The notes: a model not told the origin generated them from the sequence alone. A DNA stretch of 64,000 bases from Flammulina velutipes (GCA_011800155.1 CM022372.1:744001-808000); one strand, 5' to 3'. Positions 22,881-35,598 are shown, numbered from the stretch's first letter. Numbers and translations: made by a program.

Positions 22881-24309
22881 CTAAGCGCCCAACGCCTTAC
22901 TTCCAGTTCCGGTATAGATTTCTGAACTACCTGAATCTTGGACTACGTCCATTTTCGACGATTGGAACTCATCCGTTGGTCCATGGGACGTGGTGTGGAC
23001 GATGCGGTCGAGGCGAATTTGAACGTCGGTAACGGCGTCGCGATCGCCTACGCGTCCAGACCAGTCGCGCCGCGCGCCTGTGTTGGTGTTGGTATTGGTG
23101 TCTCCGTACGATTGGCCACGGCTGATGCGGATGATGATGTTGGAGAACTATATGTAGAGAATTGTCAATGAGCAATGAAATAGATGACGCATGTTGCTTA
23201 CAACGATGCCAATAAGTGGGGGACACTGCAAGCAAAGAGCTATTAATGAGCAGATAGTGACGGAACGGTAAGGACCAACCAGATCTATGAGCACGTAGTT
23301 CACATAACTTCCGAGGAATGTGGTTATGACAATTGCAAGAGAAACGACGGTCCATATAGCGGCTGGAGGTCCGTCAGCTCTGAACAAAAAGTTCAGGGGA
23401 AAGCTGGGCATACCTGATTCTATGATGGTGGCGACGAGGCTGGTGAGGGTATCGTTTTTCACGGCAAAGCCGGCTACTCCCCGTTGAACGCTAATGATAT
23501 GCCATGCAATCAACCCTAAGCATGATGAAATCTTGCACGTAATCTCTGACAGCTATGAACACTAACCTGAGCACGCAATGTTGGTCGCCACAGTGAATGA
23601 ACAGAAGCATTTTGTGGCGGTGGCCAATTGGCTTGCGAAAAACGTGCTGTCGTCCGTGATTTGAGTGAGACAGTAAATGAGCCATATTCCCATGGCTATG
23701 AAAATTCGAATTAGTAGGATTGCATGAAAGACCTGGGAAAGATTACCTGTGTCTGCAATGACCAAGGCGATTGGAAATGCGATGAGCAACAGTCTCTTCT
23801 TCGTCACAATGTAGGCACGATAGACCTAGGGAGATTAATGTACTGCATAAGACGACATACGGGCTGGACATACGATGAAGATGTCAGAGACGACGATGCT
23901 CATCATCCAGGGAACGTTGACGGTCAGGCTTATGGGGGAAGCAAGCTTGCCAAAGTCGAATATGCCGTCTGAGGAACGGTTAACTATCCCGCTAACTGTT
24001 CTATGGAGAACGGCAATGCATCGCTGCAGATACAAGTCAATATAGGCCAGTTAATAGGCTTGATGCTACTCACGACACAAATAAGAATGAAGAGGATAAC
24101 ATGCGTGGCGAAGAGGTATATATGGACCTGATGTTTTGTCCTGTAACGCTGGTATAGAAGTTCGAAGCATTGGAACGCGACGTATAGGTAGGCACCTGAT
24201 ACCACAGTATTCAGTACTAGTGACGATGCCAACGACACGACGTACCGAATAAAAGTGTCGACATAAAGGCGCCAATGATGGACAAATCGACATCTGTGGG
24301 GACAGGCAT
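22881..24309 (-). CDS. Multi-pass membrane protein of an Agaricomycete-expanded family
   Basis: The start at 24309 gives MPVPTDVDLSIIGAFMSTLL. An intron near 24240 is followed by AYLYVAFQCFELLYQRYRT, HVILFILIC, a loop, VPWMMSIVVSDIFI, VYRAYIVTKKRLLLIAFPIAL, IAMGIWLIYCLTQITDD, IACS, LIAWHIISVQRG, ATIIES, AIWTVVSLAIVITTFL and FSNIIIRISRGQSYGD. The gene ends KALGA at 22881. There are about seven hydrophobic segments, and the order matches a large uncharacterised basidiomycete membrane family. That family has an N-terminal DLSIIGAFxxxxLFGAY block, a VVSDxFxVYRxYIV motif and a closing FNIIIIRVxRG-type motif. About ten small introns occur. Possible roles are a sensor or small-molecule-binding receptor, but no biochemical role is known to me. 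Exon borders in the middle are approximate. Confidence 0.72.
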
Positions 24310-25663
24310 TGGGCAACCTTTCCTTAGGAGAACGGAAAACCTACGAGGACTTTAAATGCCTCAGAGCAGGGAATTTGTCTGTGAGTCTCACTCACGATTT
24401 GATTAGCTGTCAACCCGTGGCAACTCCGTCGACTCAGGTGTTGTTGGTTCAGGTGTTTTGTCCATTGCGGCGTAAATCTTTTGAGTTAGGATTGCGTGAC
24501 CTTTCGGTGTAAATTGCCAGGATACATTCTCGCGCGTGAAGGCTTGTAATATGACTGCAGCATCGATGCTTTGAGCGATAGAAATGGTTGCCTAGACCGT
24601 CTCGGTAGACTCTAAGAGGAGGTGGTGGAGTTGGGTCACCAGTGGCGCCCCTGAAATTTGAATAATTAAATTTCAGGCAAAGCGGTCACATGACTCCTTT
24701 TAGTGCCTACAAAGGCGGGCTCGCATTGCCCCAGACGTCGAGCTACAGCCTGCCGCAGTGTATGCAGTGAAAGGTGAAGATGGACATACAATTGGTTTGA
24801 ACATCTGTCATCAGTGTCAAGGATCAAGCTCAAGAACGACGATTTTCCCAGGCCAAGCCGGTATACCGTGCTTTGACCATGACCTCCGTCTATTATCCTT
24901 TCTTTCAGTCCTGGAGGCATTGCTGTTCAGCGACACGTACCATTAGCATTGATATACAGATCATGATCTTTTTGCTCGTACACAGCTGTACACTGAATCA
25001 CGATAGATATATACGGGCGCCAGTCACTAGTACAGGCTTCAAGGTGGGTAGTGGTAAGTCAGCGGAACTTTGAAGTTCGAGATGAAGCTGTTCAAGCGCT
25101 CAAGTTTGGCATTCAGCCAGTGGTCCGTGCAGCCCGCGTATGTGGCGTTGAACTCGCCTTGTAGACGAAAGCGGTGCCATCTTTTCCGATGTATGTGAGC
25201 AATTCTATCCAAATTCATACTGGTTCCGCTGAACCACAGCTTTGAGTCATCCTTACCCACATGGTTATTATGTATATTCGTACAACGGAGAAACCCCGAC
25301 GAACTACATCAGTGAAAAAACTAGTGATTGCGTGGATCTGTCATTTAACGTTCAACAACCATCCCACCATTCCACCATTCTACATTCTATTGATTAATTA
25401 GAGTATGATCCACAAGGCTTTCACAGTGACATGAGGTCAGAAAGCTACCAATGTTTCTTTTCCATCTGATTTCCAGCGCTGATTGGCAGCGCTAAGAGAC
25501 CCAGTCGATCGGGTCGTGCGCCACAAACTCGAAGGTATTCATTCCATGGAATAAAACTTAATCGCACGCCGTATTGCAGAATTCCCAAGCACCGTGTTCC
25601 CATTAGCGTCTACAGTACATACAACATAAAGTACAAATTCTAGTATGGCCTTCAGAAAGAGTG
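24310..25663. other. Intergenic region with a short palindrome
   Basis: This 1354-base gap lies between two minus-strand membrane protein genes and contains no supported exon. Open frames here are short and show no recognisable motif. A 10-base inverted repeat with an 8-base loop lies at 24650-24677. A short CCACCATT-type tandem repeat occurs near 25365-25380. Confidence 0.35.
24650..24677. repeat. Perfect 10-base inverted repeat
   Basis: CCTGAAATTT and AAATTTCAGG are separated by eight A/T-rich bases. A hairpin or a binding site for a dimeric regulator is possible. It lies about 340 bases upstream of the minus-strand gene starting at 24309. Confidence 0.6.
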
Positions 25664-27439
25664 TTAGATTTGCCTCTTGAAATCCTTGCGTTCCTGCTTC
25701 CTCTCGATCGCATCTTGGCGCAGTTCCATAGCCCTCCCAATTTGGGTCCTCCGCATATTGTCAAGACGGCGGCTCACAGGATCATCTCGGTCGTCCATAG
25801 ACATTTCCATGTCTTCAACGTCCTTCGACACCTCGGTGGCCTTCATCACCGGCGAAACGGGCACGGGCGTCCCGTCGTCCAACACACGAACTTCGTTGAG
25901 CTCGATGTGGACAGTGATCTGGCCGCTGGACATTGTGCCAGGGTTCGTCTTGGGACCATTTGTGCTCGTGTCGTCGGAGGACATATCGGTCTTGCCCATG
26001 ACTGAGCGCCAGAGCGATGTTACGGCGCGGACCAGAGACTAATAGGAATTTGTTAGGGGAAAAAAGGAGTCGTGCATGAGAGCAGCGTACTGGATCTGTC
26101 GCGGCTAATAACGAGTAGACGATGGGACGGCCACCATAGCAAACATCATCTATAGGGAATGTCAGAACGTATACATGCTACGTTGGAAGAATACGCACTA
26201 AGGAGGAGCATGTTATACGCCTAGATATCGGGTTAGATGAATTATATGGACGGCCGATTATTGACTCACAGTTCGCGAGGTCACTCCTCCTGAGAAAGAG
26301 GCGTAGAGATCGCATGCCACGGTAAGGGTGCTTATGATTAAACCAGCGAGAGGGTAAAGAGCTATATAAGGGTGGTGATGAGTTTCATTGTCGGTATACT
26401 ACGAGATGAAGGCTCACCGATACGCCCAATGACACCTCGATAGGTGTTGATATGGGTCTTGGGAAGTTGAACGTTGGCAGTGCCCACTGAAGCAGCACGA
26501 GATCGTGTTCCGGTCGACGTTGAGCGGCTTCGAACGGCTTGTCCGTGCAGGATCTATAGATGAGAGTGTTAGAATGACTGATGATAACGACTTGAGCTAT
26601 GCTTACCTGGTGGCGCATCATATAAGCCAGTACGACTATGAACATGATGACCTCTCCGCAAACACTTGCTATGCTCCACATGATTTGAGTTGGGATCTAT
26701 TGTAGCGCGTTAAAGATGCACTGATAGGTAAAGAGACGCATGGACGTACCTGCCACTTTAGTCGCTGAATAGTGTCAGAGCTCGTGTACCAACACGCCAC
26801 ATTGATGGGATCCCATCTATCCAGAACGCGTCAGTATGTCTATGGTTGGCGCTCACTGAGTTGAGAGACTTACCCATACTGATGCGCGGCCAACGGGGGT
26901 ATCGTGATAGCAAGGGCTCCGCCAACGCTGCAGATATAGTACCATTTCTCCGCGGCTTGTCCATTCACACCATGTACAAGAACCAGCCTATCGGTATCAT
27001 GAGCATGCTATCATCATCGATCCAACGTGTATGAACTAACTGCAGGTTCAAAGCAACGCAGAACAGGAGAAATGTGGAAATCTCCAGAGTGAGCTATAAT
27101 AAGATCAGGATCTTCGTATGTCGACGTGGTGCGCGATGCGTACCATTAATAAGAACATGGATATGTCGCAGGAGGTTCCAGGACCGGTTTGCAGCCCGCT
27201 GGAGGCCGATGCGATGCCAAAGATCATACTAGCGAAAATTTTAGCATCGACAACCGAGGACAGATTGGAGGACAAACTTTGCGACTAGCCCCCAGGTCAC
27301 TATCCTGAAGCTGACACGGTCGAGCTGTCGACGCGAATTGGGATTAATCATGGCAGCTGCTATGACCACTAGGACCAGGAAACAGCAGCCGGCCCCGACA
27401 CCGGATGTAGATGCCCATAAAACGTTACTGGTAGACATT
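25664..27439 (-). CDS. Seven-transmembrane receptor-like protein (fungal GPCR-like)
   Basis: The start at 27439 (MSTSNVLWASTSGVGAGCC) leads into TM1 LVLVVIAAAMI. A GTTTGT intron then joins TWGLVA to NMIFGIASASSGLQTGPGTS. Further exons give CDISMFLLM, LTLEISTFLLFCVALNLQL, EKWYYICSVGGALAITIPPL, an extracellular-type motif WDPINVACWYTSSD, QIMWSIASVCGEVIMFIVVL with AYMMRHQ, and a late membrane block near 26340. The cytoplasmic tail (25999-25664) is acidic and ends RKDFKRQI. The layout, with two cysteines that could bridge extracellular loops (TSCDI and VACWY), resembles basidiomycete glucose/cAMP-receptor-like GPCRs. The tail contains regular charged helices. The ligand is unknown. A G-alpha gene lies about 13 kb away, but a functional link is only speculation. 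Exon borders are partly approximate. Confidence 0.65.
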
Positions 27440-27765
27440 TTTGAGTATCGCGATGAGTTGAAAAGACAGGGAGACGAACGAGAGACGATTGTCGCGATCC
27501 GTGAAGACAAAGTCACCTTGCGGCATTATGGTTTATGCGGGTGGACGAAAACGTGAGCAGAGATGGAGCCTCCGAGCGCCTTATAACGCTCTGGCAACGA
27601 ATTGGTATTGCATATATTACGATGCATGGGAGGACGGATGATCCGCTTGTCCACCCAAATGGTGCTCCTGTGGCGTTAGTCCCTTAGGCCCGAGGTAGTT
27701 TTCTGGAACTTGTAGGCGCTGGTGTGGTCGTCCCATCAGGCGGCCGAACTTTTCCTTTGACGATC
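27440..27765. promoter_or_regulatory. Divergent promoter region, GPCR-like gene / CoA-transferase
   Basis: This 326-base spacer separates two divergently oriented genes. I see no open frame or strong motif that would be separately annotatable. Confidence 0.35.
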
Positions 27766-29554
27766 ATGCTTGTTTTCCGTGTGGTCCAGCGCCATACCCA
27801 GCGGAGATTCTTGCAGACCTACACTAGCCAATCTATCGGCACTGGCATTCCCCCACCTTTAAAGGGGGTAAAGATCTTAGACCTGACCCGAATCTTGGCG
27901 GGTCCAACTGCGACTATGCTTTTAGGCGACCTCGGCGCCGACGTTGTCAAAGTAGAGCAGATTGGGAAAGGAGACGATACGAGTAGGTTGCCCTGTGCCT
28001 TTCCAGGCGAGGCCCACTCAACTTGACAGGATCATGGCATCCACCATCAGCGCCCCTCACCCCTAACGCTGCCGCCGCTGACACCTCACCCGAATCTGCA
28101 TACTTTCTCGCCGTAAACCGCAATAAGCGCTCAATAACGGTAAACTTCAAAAGCCCAGAGGGTATCGCAATACTCCACAAACTCGTCGCCCAGTCCGATG
28201 TCCTCGTCGAGAACTTTATATCTGGCAAACTCGCGGAAATGGGACTAGGATGGGAAGAATGCAGCAAGATAAATCCTAGACTAATCTACACATCTATCAC
28301 CGGTAGGTAGGAAGGAGTTTCACGTGGAGTCAATATCCTCACCTCTCGCGTTGACAGGTTATGGGCAAACCGGTCCATATCGCAAGGCAGCTGGTTACGA
28401 CGTGATCATTGAAGGCGAGGCTGGCCTTATGCATATGTGCGTTATTTTCGTATGGTAGCTAATTTTTCCGCGACGTCTAACAGCTTTATCAGAACCGGGG
28501 AGTCCGATCGACCACCCGCCAAGGTTGGTGTGGCGGCAACGGATATTGCAACGGGATTATATGCACACGGTGCGATCATGGCAGCTCTAATCTCTCGTCA
28601 GCAGACCGGAAAAGGCCTTTGGATAGACTGTAATCTTTTTGAGAGCCAGGTAAGTTCGGACGTATCCTTATCGATAATTCAAGGATTTCTCACCTTGCGC
28701 CACTCCTAGATTGCGGGACTAGCTAATATTGCCTCCAATTATCTCATTTCGGGGAAAGAAGCTTCAAGGCATGGTACTGCACATCCATCTATAGTACCGT
28801 ATCAAGTCTTCCCGTGTAAAGATGGCTTTATCATGATCGGAGCGGGAAACGATAAGCAGGTGCGTGTGGCGCACAATTCGGTATCTTTATCAATAACTAA
28901 CCGTCCCACTTGACAGTTCATTTCATTCTGTACCAAAATCCTTGCCCGTCCAGACATACCTTGTAATCCAAAGTTCTCGTCAAATGTGAACCGAGTACGC
29001 CACAGGGAGGAGCTAGTTCAAACGATAACCGACATTCTCATGACTAGAAATCGCGATGAATGGCTCGAGATGTTCAAGGGTATCGGGTAAGTGCGCGCCC
29101 ACGCTATCGCGAACTCTAACTACAATCTCTGTAGGGTACCGAATGGACCAATCAACAACATCGAGGAGACATTCCGACACCCCCAGGTGCGTTCAGCCGC
29201 CCTTTGGATCTAACAATTGAAGTGACTTCTAGAACTTTTGCAGGCTATAGCTAGGAAAGTCACTGTAGAAGTTGATGTGAGTCCGCATCCCTTCTTCGTT
29301 ATCTATCATACCGACCGTTACTTGACTAGCATCCGAGGGCGGGAAAAATCAAGCTCGTAGCGCCTCCCGTATCTTACAATGGCCAGAAGATGTCAGTAAG
29401 GCTTCCTCCCCCGACTTTGTCGCAGCACACAGATGAGGTCGGTGTTTAACTCTTTTTGCCTCTGCTATATTTACCGAATGTTGCACAGATACTCTCCGAG
29501 CTTGGTTATTCTAGGGACGAGATTGAGGATTTGCGAGCGCAGGGTGCTATTTGA
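27766..29554 (+). CDS. Class III CoA-transferase (CaiB/BaiF family), SUGCT-like
   Basis: This family III CoA-transferase resembles mitochondrial succinyl-CoA:glutarate CoA-transferase. The N-terminus ([20 protein letters not shown]) is a plausible mitochondrial presequence. Family motifs in order are [83 protein letters not shown], then [18 protein letters not shown]. In that last motif the aspartate of TDIATG is the expected catalytic residue. Further motifs are [14 protein letters not shown] and [15 protein letters not shown], then [16 protein letters not shown]. The protein ends [14 protein letters not shown] at 29554. Nine or so small introns are visible. A role in glutarate/lysine catabolism is inferred from overall similarity. 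Other acyl-CoA specificities remain possible. Confidence 0.85.
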
Positions 29555-29649
29555 TGATGGAACGGGACTATTTTTAGTGTGGCGCCAGGAAAAAGGGAAC
29601 GCACACGTTCGATCGGCTGGGAAAATAGGTCTATTAAGCTCGTATAAAA

Positions 29650-30523
29650 TTATGATTCAAAGACGTTGGACGGCGCTTGTGTTTGCAACTGCGCCCTAGC
29701 AGCCTGTCGTTGTTGATCTGCGATGGCGGCCTTTCTTCTGCCAACGATAGCAGCCTTGATACGTCTTTGCCTGGCTGCGTGATTCTCGTCGTGGTCCTCC
29801 TTCCTAGCACGCTTCTCGGCCCGTGACCAGCGCGCTTTTACCGTCTTGAGCCTTCTGTGCTCCCTGCGAGTGCCCAAGTAGTCCTTGACTAGGACTTCAT
29901 GAACAGCCGCGTTCATCTTGTCCTCCTTGTATTTTTCGGCCAATTCGACGGCACCGAGGTATGCCATACGACGTTCGTTCATGATGAACTTTATCCGAGC
30001 CATGCCTTTCTTAACCTAGAGGAACATGAGACGTGGTACAAGGAACGGAAATAGGCTAACGCACGTCCGTTCTTCTCCAACCGAGCTGCTCAGCTTCTGG
30101 CGGTACACCGAGACGCTTTAATTCGAACCTTTGCGTCTCGAGGAGATTCCGTTCACGGATGAAGATGTACCAGAGAACATGTAGGTCCTCGAAGCTTTTT
30201 AGACGCAGTTCAGAAGCAGTCCATGCGCGTCCTGCAGTGCATGAGCTGAGGGTACAGACAAAGACAGAGGTTGGCTACGCACCGCCCTTTTCTGCGAGAT
30301 CCTTCATCGTTCCACCAATAGTCTCGTATTTTCCGTCGCCGTCCTTTCTGAAGAAGGCATATAGACCGTGATCCTCACGGACTGGAACGCGCGTTGTTGG
30401 CGGGGGGACGTCTTGCTCGTTGTCGGGAATGCGTGGTAGAACGTCGCTGACGGTGGCCAGAGACCGTCGAGCAGGAAGGCGCTGACAGCGACGAGCCGCC
30501 GTTGAACGGAACAGCGAGAACAT
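29650..30523 (-). CDS. MRPL4: Mitochondrial large-subunit ribosomal protein uL29m (MRPL4/MRPL47)
   Basis: The start at 30523 gives [20 protein letters not shown], a typical mitochondrial targeting sequence. The next exon carries the uL29m core: [20 protein letters not shown], then [41 protein letters not shown] and [15 protein letters not shown]. The C-terminus is a highly basic Arg/Lys/Ala helix ending PSNVFES at 29650. The SFEDLHxLWY..L.ERN signature is diagnostic of the MRP-L47 domain, which sits near the exit tunnel of the mitoribosome. Two or three introns occur (near 30250 and 30010-30060). It is transcribed divergently from RAD50 across a 95-base spacer and converges with the CoA-transferase gene, whose stop is 95 bases away. 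Confidence 0.92.
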
Positions 30524-30618
30524 GGAAGCCAGGAAAGAGATTTATTTTTGATTTATTTAATTTTACGGTCACGCTTCCGCATTGCACCAAGTCATAACCT
30601 GGCTTAATTAACGCGTCG
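30524..30618. promoter_or_regulatory. Compact bidirectional promoter, MRPL4 / RAD50
   Basis: Only 95 bases separate the two start codons. The spacer contains an A/T-rich patch (30540-30565) and an ACGCGT site at 30611-30616 ending two bases before the RAD50 ATG. Both promoters and leaders must be contained or overlap here. Confidence 0.65.
30611..30616. promoter_or_regulatory. ACGCGT (MluI cell-cycle box-like) site at the RAD50 start
   Basis: The hexamer ends two bases upstream of the RAD50 ATG. Position so close to the start would place it in the transcribed leader or core promoter. Function as an MBF-type site is inferred. Confidence 0.4.
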
Positions 30619-33600
30619 ATGGCGTCGCTCGACAAGCTTGCGATTCGCGGCATTCGCTCTTTCGACGACAAGACAATATCTGTTATCGAATTCTTCTCGC
30701 CGGTGACGGTCATCGTGGGCCACAACGGCAGCGGCAAGACGACGATTATCGAATGCCTCAAGTATGCGACAACCGGCGACCAGCCACCGAATACTCGCGG
30801 CGGCGCATTTGTGCACGATCCCAAGATGGCGAATGAGAAGGAAGTCAAGGCGCAGGTCAAGCTCAGGTTTCACGCCGCCAACGGCACGCGCATGCTCGCT
30901 GTGCGCAACCTCAGTGTTACCGCTAAAAAGACATCGGGGCTGACGATGAAGACGCTCGAGGGCATCCTCGCGCTGGCGGACACTAACGTTGAGAAAGGTG
31001 GAAAGGTGCGTTGCGCGCGTCGATACAAGCATCGTGCTCATCTCAGCCCAGAGAGGCGTTATTTCAACCAAATGCGCTGAGCTCGACACTGAGATTCCTC
31101 AGCTGCTCGGTGTCTCCAAATCCGTTCTTGAAAATGTTATATTCTGTCATCAGGAAGACTCCTACTGGCCGCTCGCCGAACCGTCTATCCTCAAAAAGAA
31201 ATTCGACGACATCTTTGAAGCAACAAAGTGTGTGGCGTCCTCCTTTCCTTTCCTCGTTGTTGAACGAGACCCAGGTACACCAAGGCTCTCGACAACATTA
31301 AGGTTCTCCGAAAAGAGCGCGTGGCAGACCTCAAAGCGGAGAAAGAACACTTGGAGGGCCTACGTCGCGAAAAGGGACACGCAGACAAACTGCGAAAGGC
31401 CCTCTCCGATCTGCAGTCCACCATCGCCGCCAAAGAAGTCGAGTATGATGATACCACTAAACTATACAACGACCTCACTGTCGCGAATAACAAATTCTAC
31501 GAATACGCCAGCAAGTTTCGCGAAAAGTTCCAGGAAATCGAACGCTGTGAGGAGAACATCAAACTCTTTGATAGTCAAATGAAGGAGGCAAAGATGAACT
31601 TGCAGAGCGAAATTCCAGGTTTGTCTACTTTACATCTTGCGACTGCACCGCTAATCCTTTCCCAGGTAGCGAGGAACAGTTGAAGAAGGAACGCGACAAC
31701 ATGGCGCATGTCCTTGACTTAAGGAAGGAAAAGCTCGCCGAAGAGAACGGCCGTCTGAACGATCTGGAGGAGACCATAGGTAGCCTACGACAACAACGTC
31801 AAGAACTCATTCAGCTTCAGACTCGACTCACAACTTTCATCAATGTGTGTCTGGTTTCCTTTTATTTCGATCCATGACTGATGTCTTGTCTAGCAACAAG
31901 CAAGTCGAATAGAAGAGCGAGACCAACTGGTCGCCGAGTTGGGTGATAAACATGGAATCAGAGGTTTCAACGTAGCACCACTCGACAGTTCAAAGTACCT
32001 GGAATTCAGATCACGGCTAGAGGACCTTTCTATGAAGCAAAAGGCTACTGTCCAAGCATACAAGGTGATACCAGATTCTTCATGGCGTGAAACCTACCTA
32101 ATGTTTCTCAACTCACAGCGCGAAGAGAAATTAAAACAGGACGACTACAACAACAAACGTCTCAAGCTCAGCAGCGAGGCAGAAAAGCACAAAGCAGAAG
32201 CTAGCAGTTCTCGGCAGCGCATAGTGTGTATACTCTCATCTCCCTCCATTCGTCCTAATCTTGGTTGCAGAGCGAATTTCAGCAAAAGATCAAGACCTCC
32301 GAGGCAGAAGCGGAAAAGATGGACGCACACTCACTTGACCTAGATACTTTGCGAGGTGACATAGACGAGAAACGACAGCGGTCGGACAAGTTGAAGTCTA
32401 GCATCGATGCTGCCAAGTACGACGAGCAGATCGCCGAAAGGTCGGCGCGTATACAAGACCTGGAAAGAAAGAGAGAGGCTGTGAATGGAGAAATGAAAGC
32501 CTTGAGTTCTCAAGGCAGCTCCAGAGCGAAACTTGAGCTGAAACGAGGCGAAATTCGGACCAAGGGGGCAGACATCAAACATACGTGCGTTTATCAGTAT
32601 CTTCCATTTGAGCGTGTTCTTACATTTGCTGCGTAGGGTGGAGAACATCAATGCAAAGTATCGTGCAATCACGAAAAAGGATGTCAAAGTCGAGACTGTC
32701 GTCTCTGACGTTGATGACTTGTTGGAGTATGCTCTTTGCGTCTTCGACCCGGATTAGCTCTAATAGTACGTTTACAGACGTTCGGAGAGTCAACTGGCAG
32801 AGTCGGAGACGAAGGCGTCTGCCTTGAATTCGACGCTTCAACATGCACAGGCCAACCTTTCTACCTTCCAAGGACAACTCAAGACCAAGCAAGCTGAATT
32901 GAGGAGTACGTCTGACAATCGTGCTGCACACGTACTGCATACTGATTTTTGTCATAGCGGGAGAGAAGGACCTTGCTGCCCAAACCGATGGCAAGCCTCT
33001 GGAAGAACAACTTCGAGATGCTGGTGAGCAGCTTGATGTGTTGAACTCGTAAGCTTCTTGTGGTTATCACGTTCCTTATACTTATAGTGGACCGGATCAG
33101 GCAAAAAGGACTGTGGAAGGCCTTCAACCAGTTGTTCAAAAAGGGATCGGAAACTCATACGTGCACTCTATGCAACCGTGGCATGGACGACGAGGCGTTC
33201 AAATTCTATCAGGATTATGTTCGTATCTCAAAAGAATCAGCTTTCGATACTGACATTTTGGTTTTAGTGCCAAAAGATGATGAAGAGAGCATCCCCGGAA
33301 TCGTACGAGGAGCACATGCGGGAGATTGAAGGATGGACGGAGGAGCTGGCGCGTCTCCAGGAGCTGATGCCTCTGCAAAAGAAGATAGAGGATTTGAAGA
33401 CACATGAAATCTCTACTTTGGAGACGCAAGTCAAGAAACTGAATGAAGAAATCGCAGAGGGTGCGCGAAAGGCGCAAGAGGTAAGTGATCTTCTTGTAGT
33501 TGCTTGCGAAACTCACTTTTGGTTTAGGCAGACGATGCGGTCAGTTCTTTGAAGAAACAGATTCGAGACGTGCAGACGTTGCAGGCCAGTTCGAGGAATA

Positions 33601-35598
33601 TCGCGAGGCTTCAGAAGGAGACCCAGAGGTTGAACGAGGAGATTGAGAGTCTTGTTAATGAGCTCTCGGCTTCGGGGTCGACGAAGACGGTGGACGACGT
33701 GCAAACAGAGTTGGATGAGATCTCTGCGCAGATGTGAGCGTTCATTCGACGGTTTTGCTTTTGCTTTGCTGATCTTTTGCAGTCAAGTTTTAGATAAGGA
33801 GCGCACGAACATCTCTAAAGAGAAAGATCGCCAGACTAAACTTCTTCACACCATTGAAAGCGATACGCATAAGATGCAACTCGAAGAACGGGACCTCCAA
33901 GCTAAGATCAAAGAGCGGGAGGATCTTATTACGCGTGTTGAATCGATGAAGAAGGATATTGTTATCCACACGCAGCATGCAAAGGCAAGTGGACTCATGG
34001 TATTGGGGAACAAACCAGTTGATGTATTTCATAGGATGCCGATGCTCAACTCCGTGAAGCACAAGCTCCCATTGAAGCGCTCAGAGAGGATTTCGATGTT
34101 ACTCAAAAGGCTCTCACTTCCCAAATCAACGAAGCTCAATCACTCGCCGAGTCATTAGCTCAAAGCGTGGACAAGCTCAACATGGCACATCAGGAGATCG
34201 AGAAGTTCGTTGTGAATGTTTCATGATACTAGTTATCTGACGCCACTTCCAGGAATGCCCGACTCGGATACCCGGCGAAATTGAGGAAGTGCGAAGAACA
34301 GCTCGCTCACGCCGAAGAGCAGGTGCACGAATGTGATACGGGAATCGCGGAGGCGCGCAAGACGGTTTCCGGCATCGAGCGGGATGTTGCGGGTGCTGAT
34401 GCCAAACGAGCTAATCTACAGGAGAACATTCGGGTTCGCCAATATGCTCGTCAGATCGAGGAGACGCAGAAGAAGATTGACGAGTTTGATATGGAAGAGG
34501 CTTCTAGGGCTCGGAGGAACTTTGAGGAGAAGTATTCGATTGAGAAGGAGAAGGAGACTAAGCTGCATGCGTCTGTGAGTTGTTCGAGCGGGGTGGGTGT
34601 TGGCGAATGGGTTGCTGATGATTTTCTTTGGTTTGTAGTGTTCACATTTGCAGGGAGAGATCACTTCGTTGCAGTCGCAGTTGAAGAACTCTCAGAAGGA
34701 TATGAAGGAGTTCAAGGATATCGACCAAAAGTATACCGACCAGTTGATCAAAGTCAAGGTGAGTCCTAATAAATAAGCCTGTGTTCAGCTCATAAACCCA
34801 TCATTTCTAGATGTCTGACGTTGCGAATAACGATCTAGAGCTGTATTCGAAAGCGCTAGACAAGTATGTGTGCTTACTTCCAGTGGATATCATGCTAAAC
34901 ATTTCTTAGCGCTATCATGAAGTATCACGGGCTCAAGATGGAAGAGGTGAATACGACAATGCGGCACCTGTGGAATCGTACATACCAGGGTACAGGTACT
35001 AACGGTCCTCTCCATCTTTTGCTATCGTCGCTGACGCAACTTGGTCAGATATCGACGGTATAAAGATCAGATCCGACGTCGAAGGTGGCGCTTCCAAGCG
35101 GTCGTACAACTATCGAGTGGTCATGACCAAAGACCAAGTAGAAATGGACATGCGTGGGCGATGCTCTGCGGGCCAGAAGATGCTTGCGTCTATCATCATC
35201 CGACTGGCACTGTCCGACTCCTTTGGGCAGAACTGTGGTATTTTGGCTCTGGACGAACCAACTAATGCGCTTGATCGAGAGAATATTGATGCGTTGGCTG
35301 CTAGCTTGGTGGAGTGCGTGATTCATTGTCAACTTAATCTTCTTAGTGTCTTTGGGTCTGACGTGTTCTATTTAGCATCATCGAGGAGCGCAAGGACCAG
35401 TCAAACTTCCAGCTGATCATCATCACGCACGACGAGACGTTCTTAGCGAAGTTGGGGCAAAATAACATCATGCAGCATTATTGGTATGTTTTTGCTCTTC
35501 GTCGGGGAGTGAGCTGGGACTTACTTTTGGGGTGTAGGCGGGTGTCGAGGGATGCTCGGCAGAAGTCTATAATTGAACGGCAGAATTTCTCGACTTGA
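30619..35598 (+). CDS. RAD50: DNA double-strand break repair protein RAD50
   Basis: This is an SMC-like ATPase of the MRE11-RAD50-NBS1 complex, which senses and tethers DNA breaks in the nucleus. The start [17 protein letters not shown] is followed by Walker A ([20 protein letters not shown]), then [20 protein letters not shown]. Long coiled-coil arms are interrupted by many small introns. The zinc hook lies near 33155-33185: [16 protein letters not shown], a CxxC motif. The C-terminal half holds the signature motif in [21 protein letters not shown] and Walker B with D-loop ([17 protein letters not shown]), then [10 protein letters not shown] and the end [13 protein letters not shown] at 35598. 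Length is about 1300 residues, as expected. All catalytic motifs are intact. An intron of about 50 bases separates KGGK from [12 protein letters not shown]. Confidence 0.95.
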
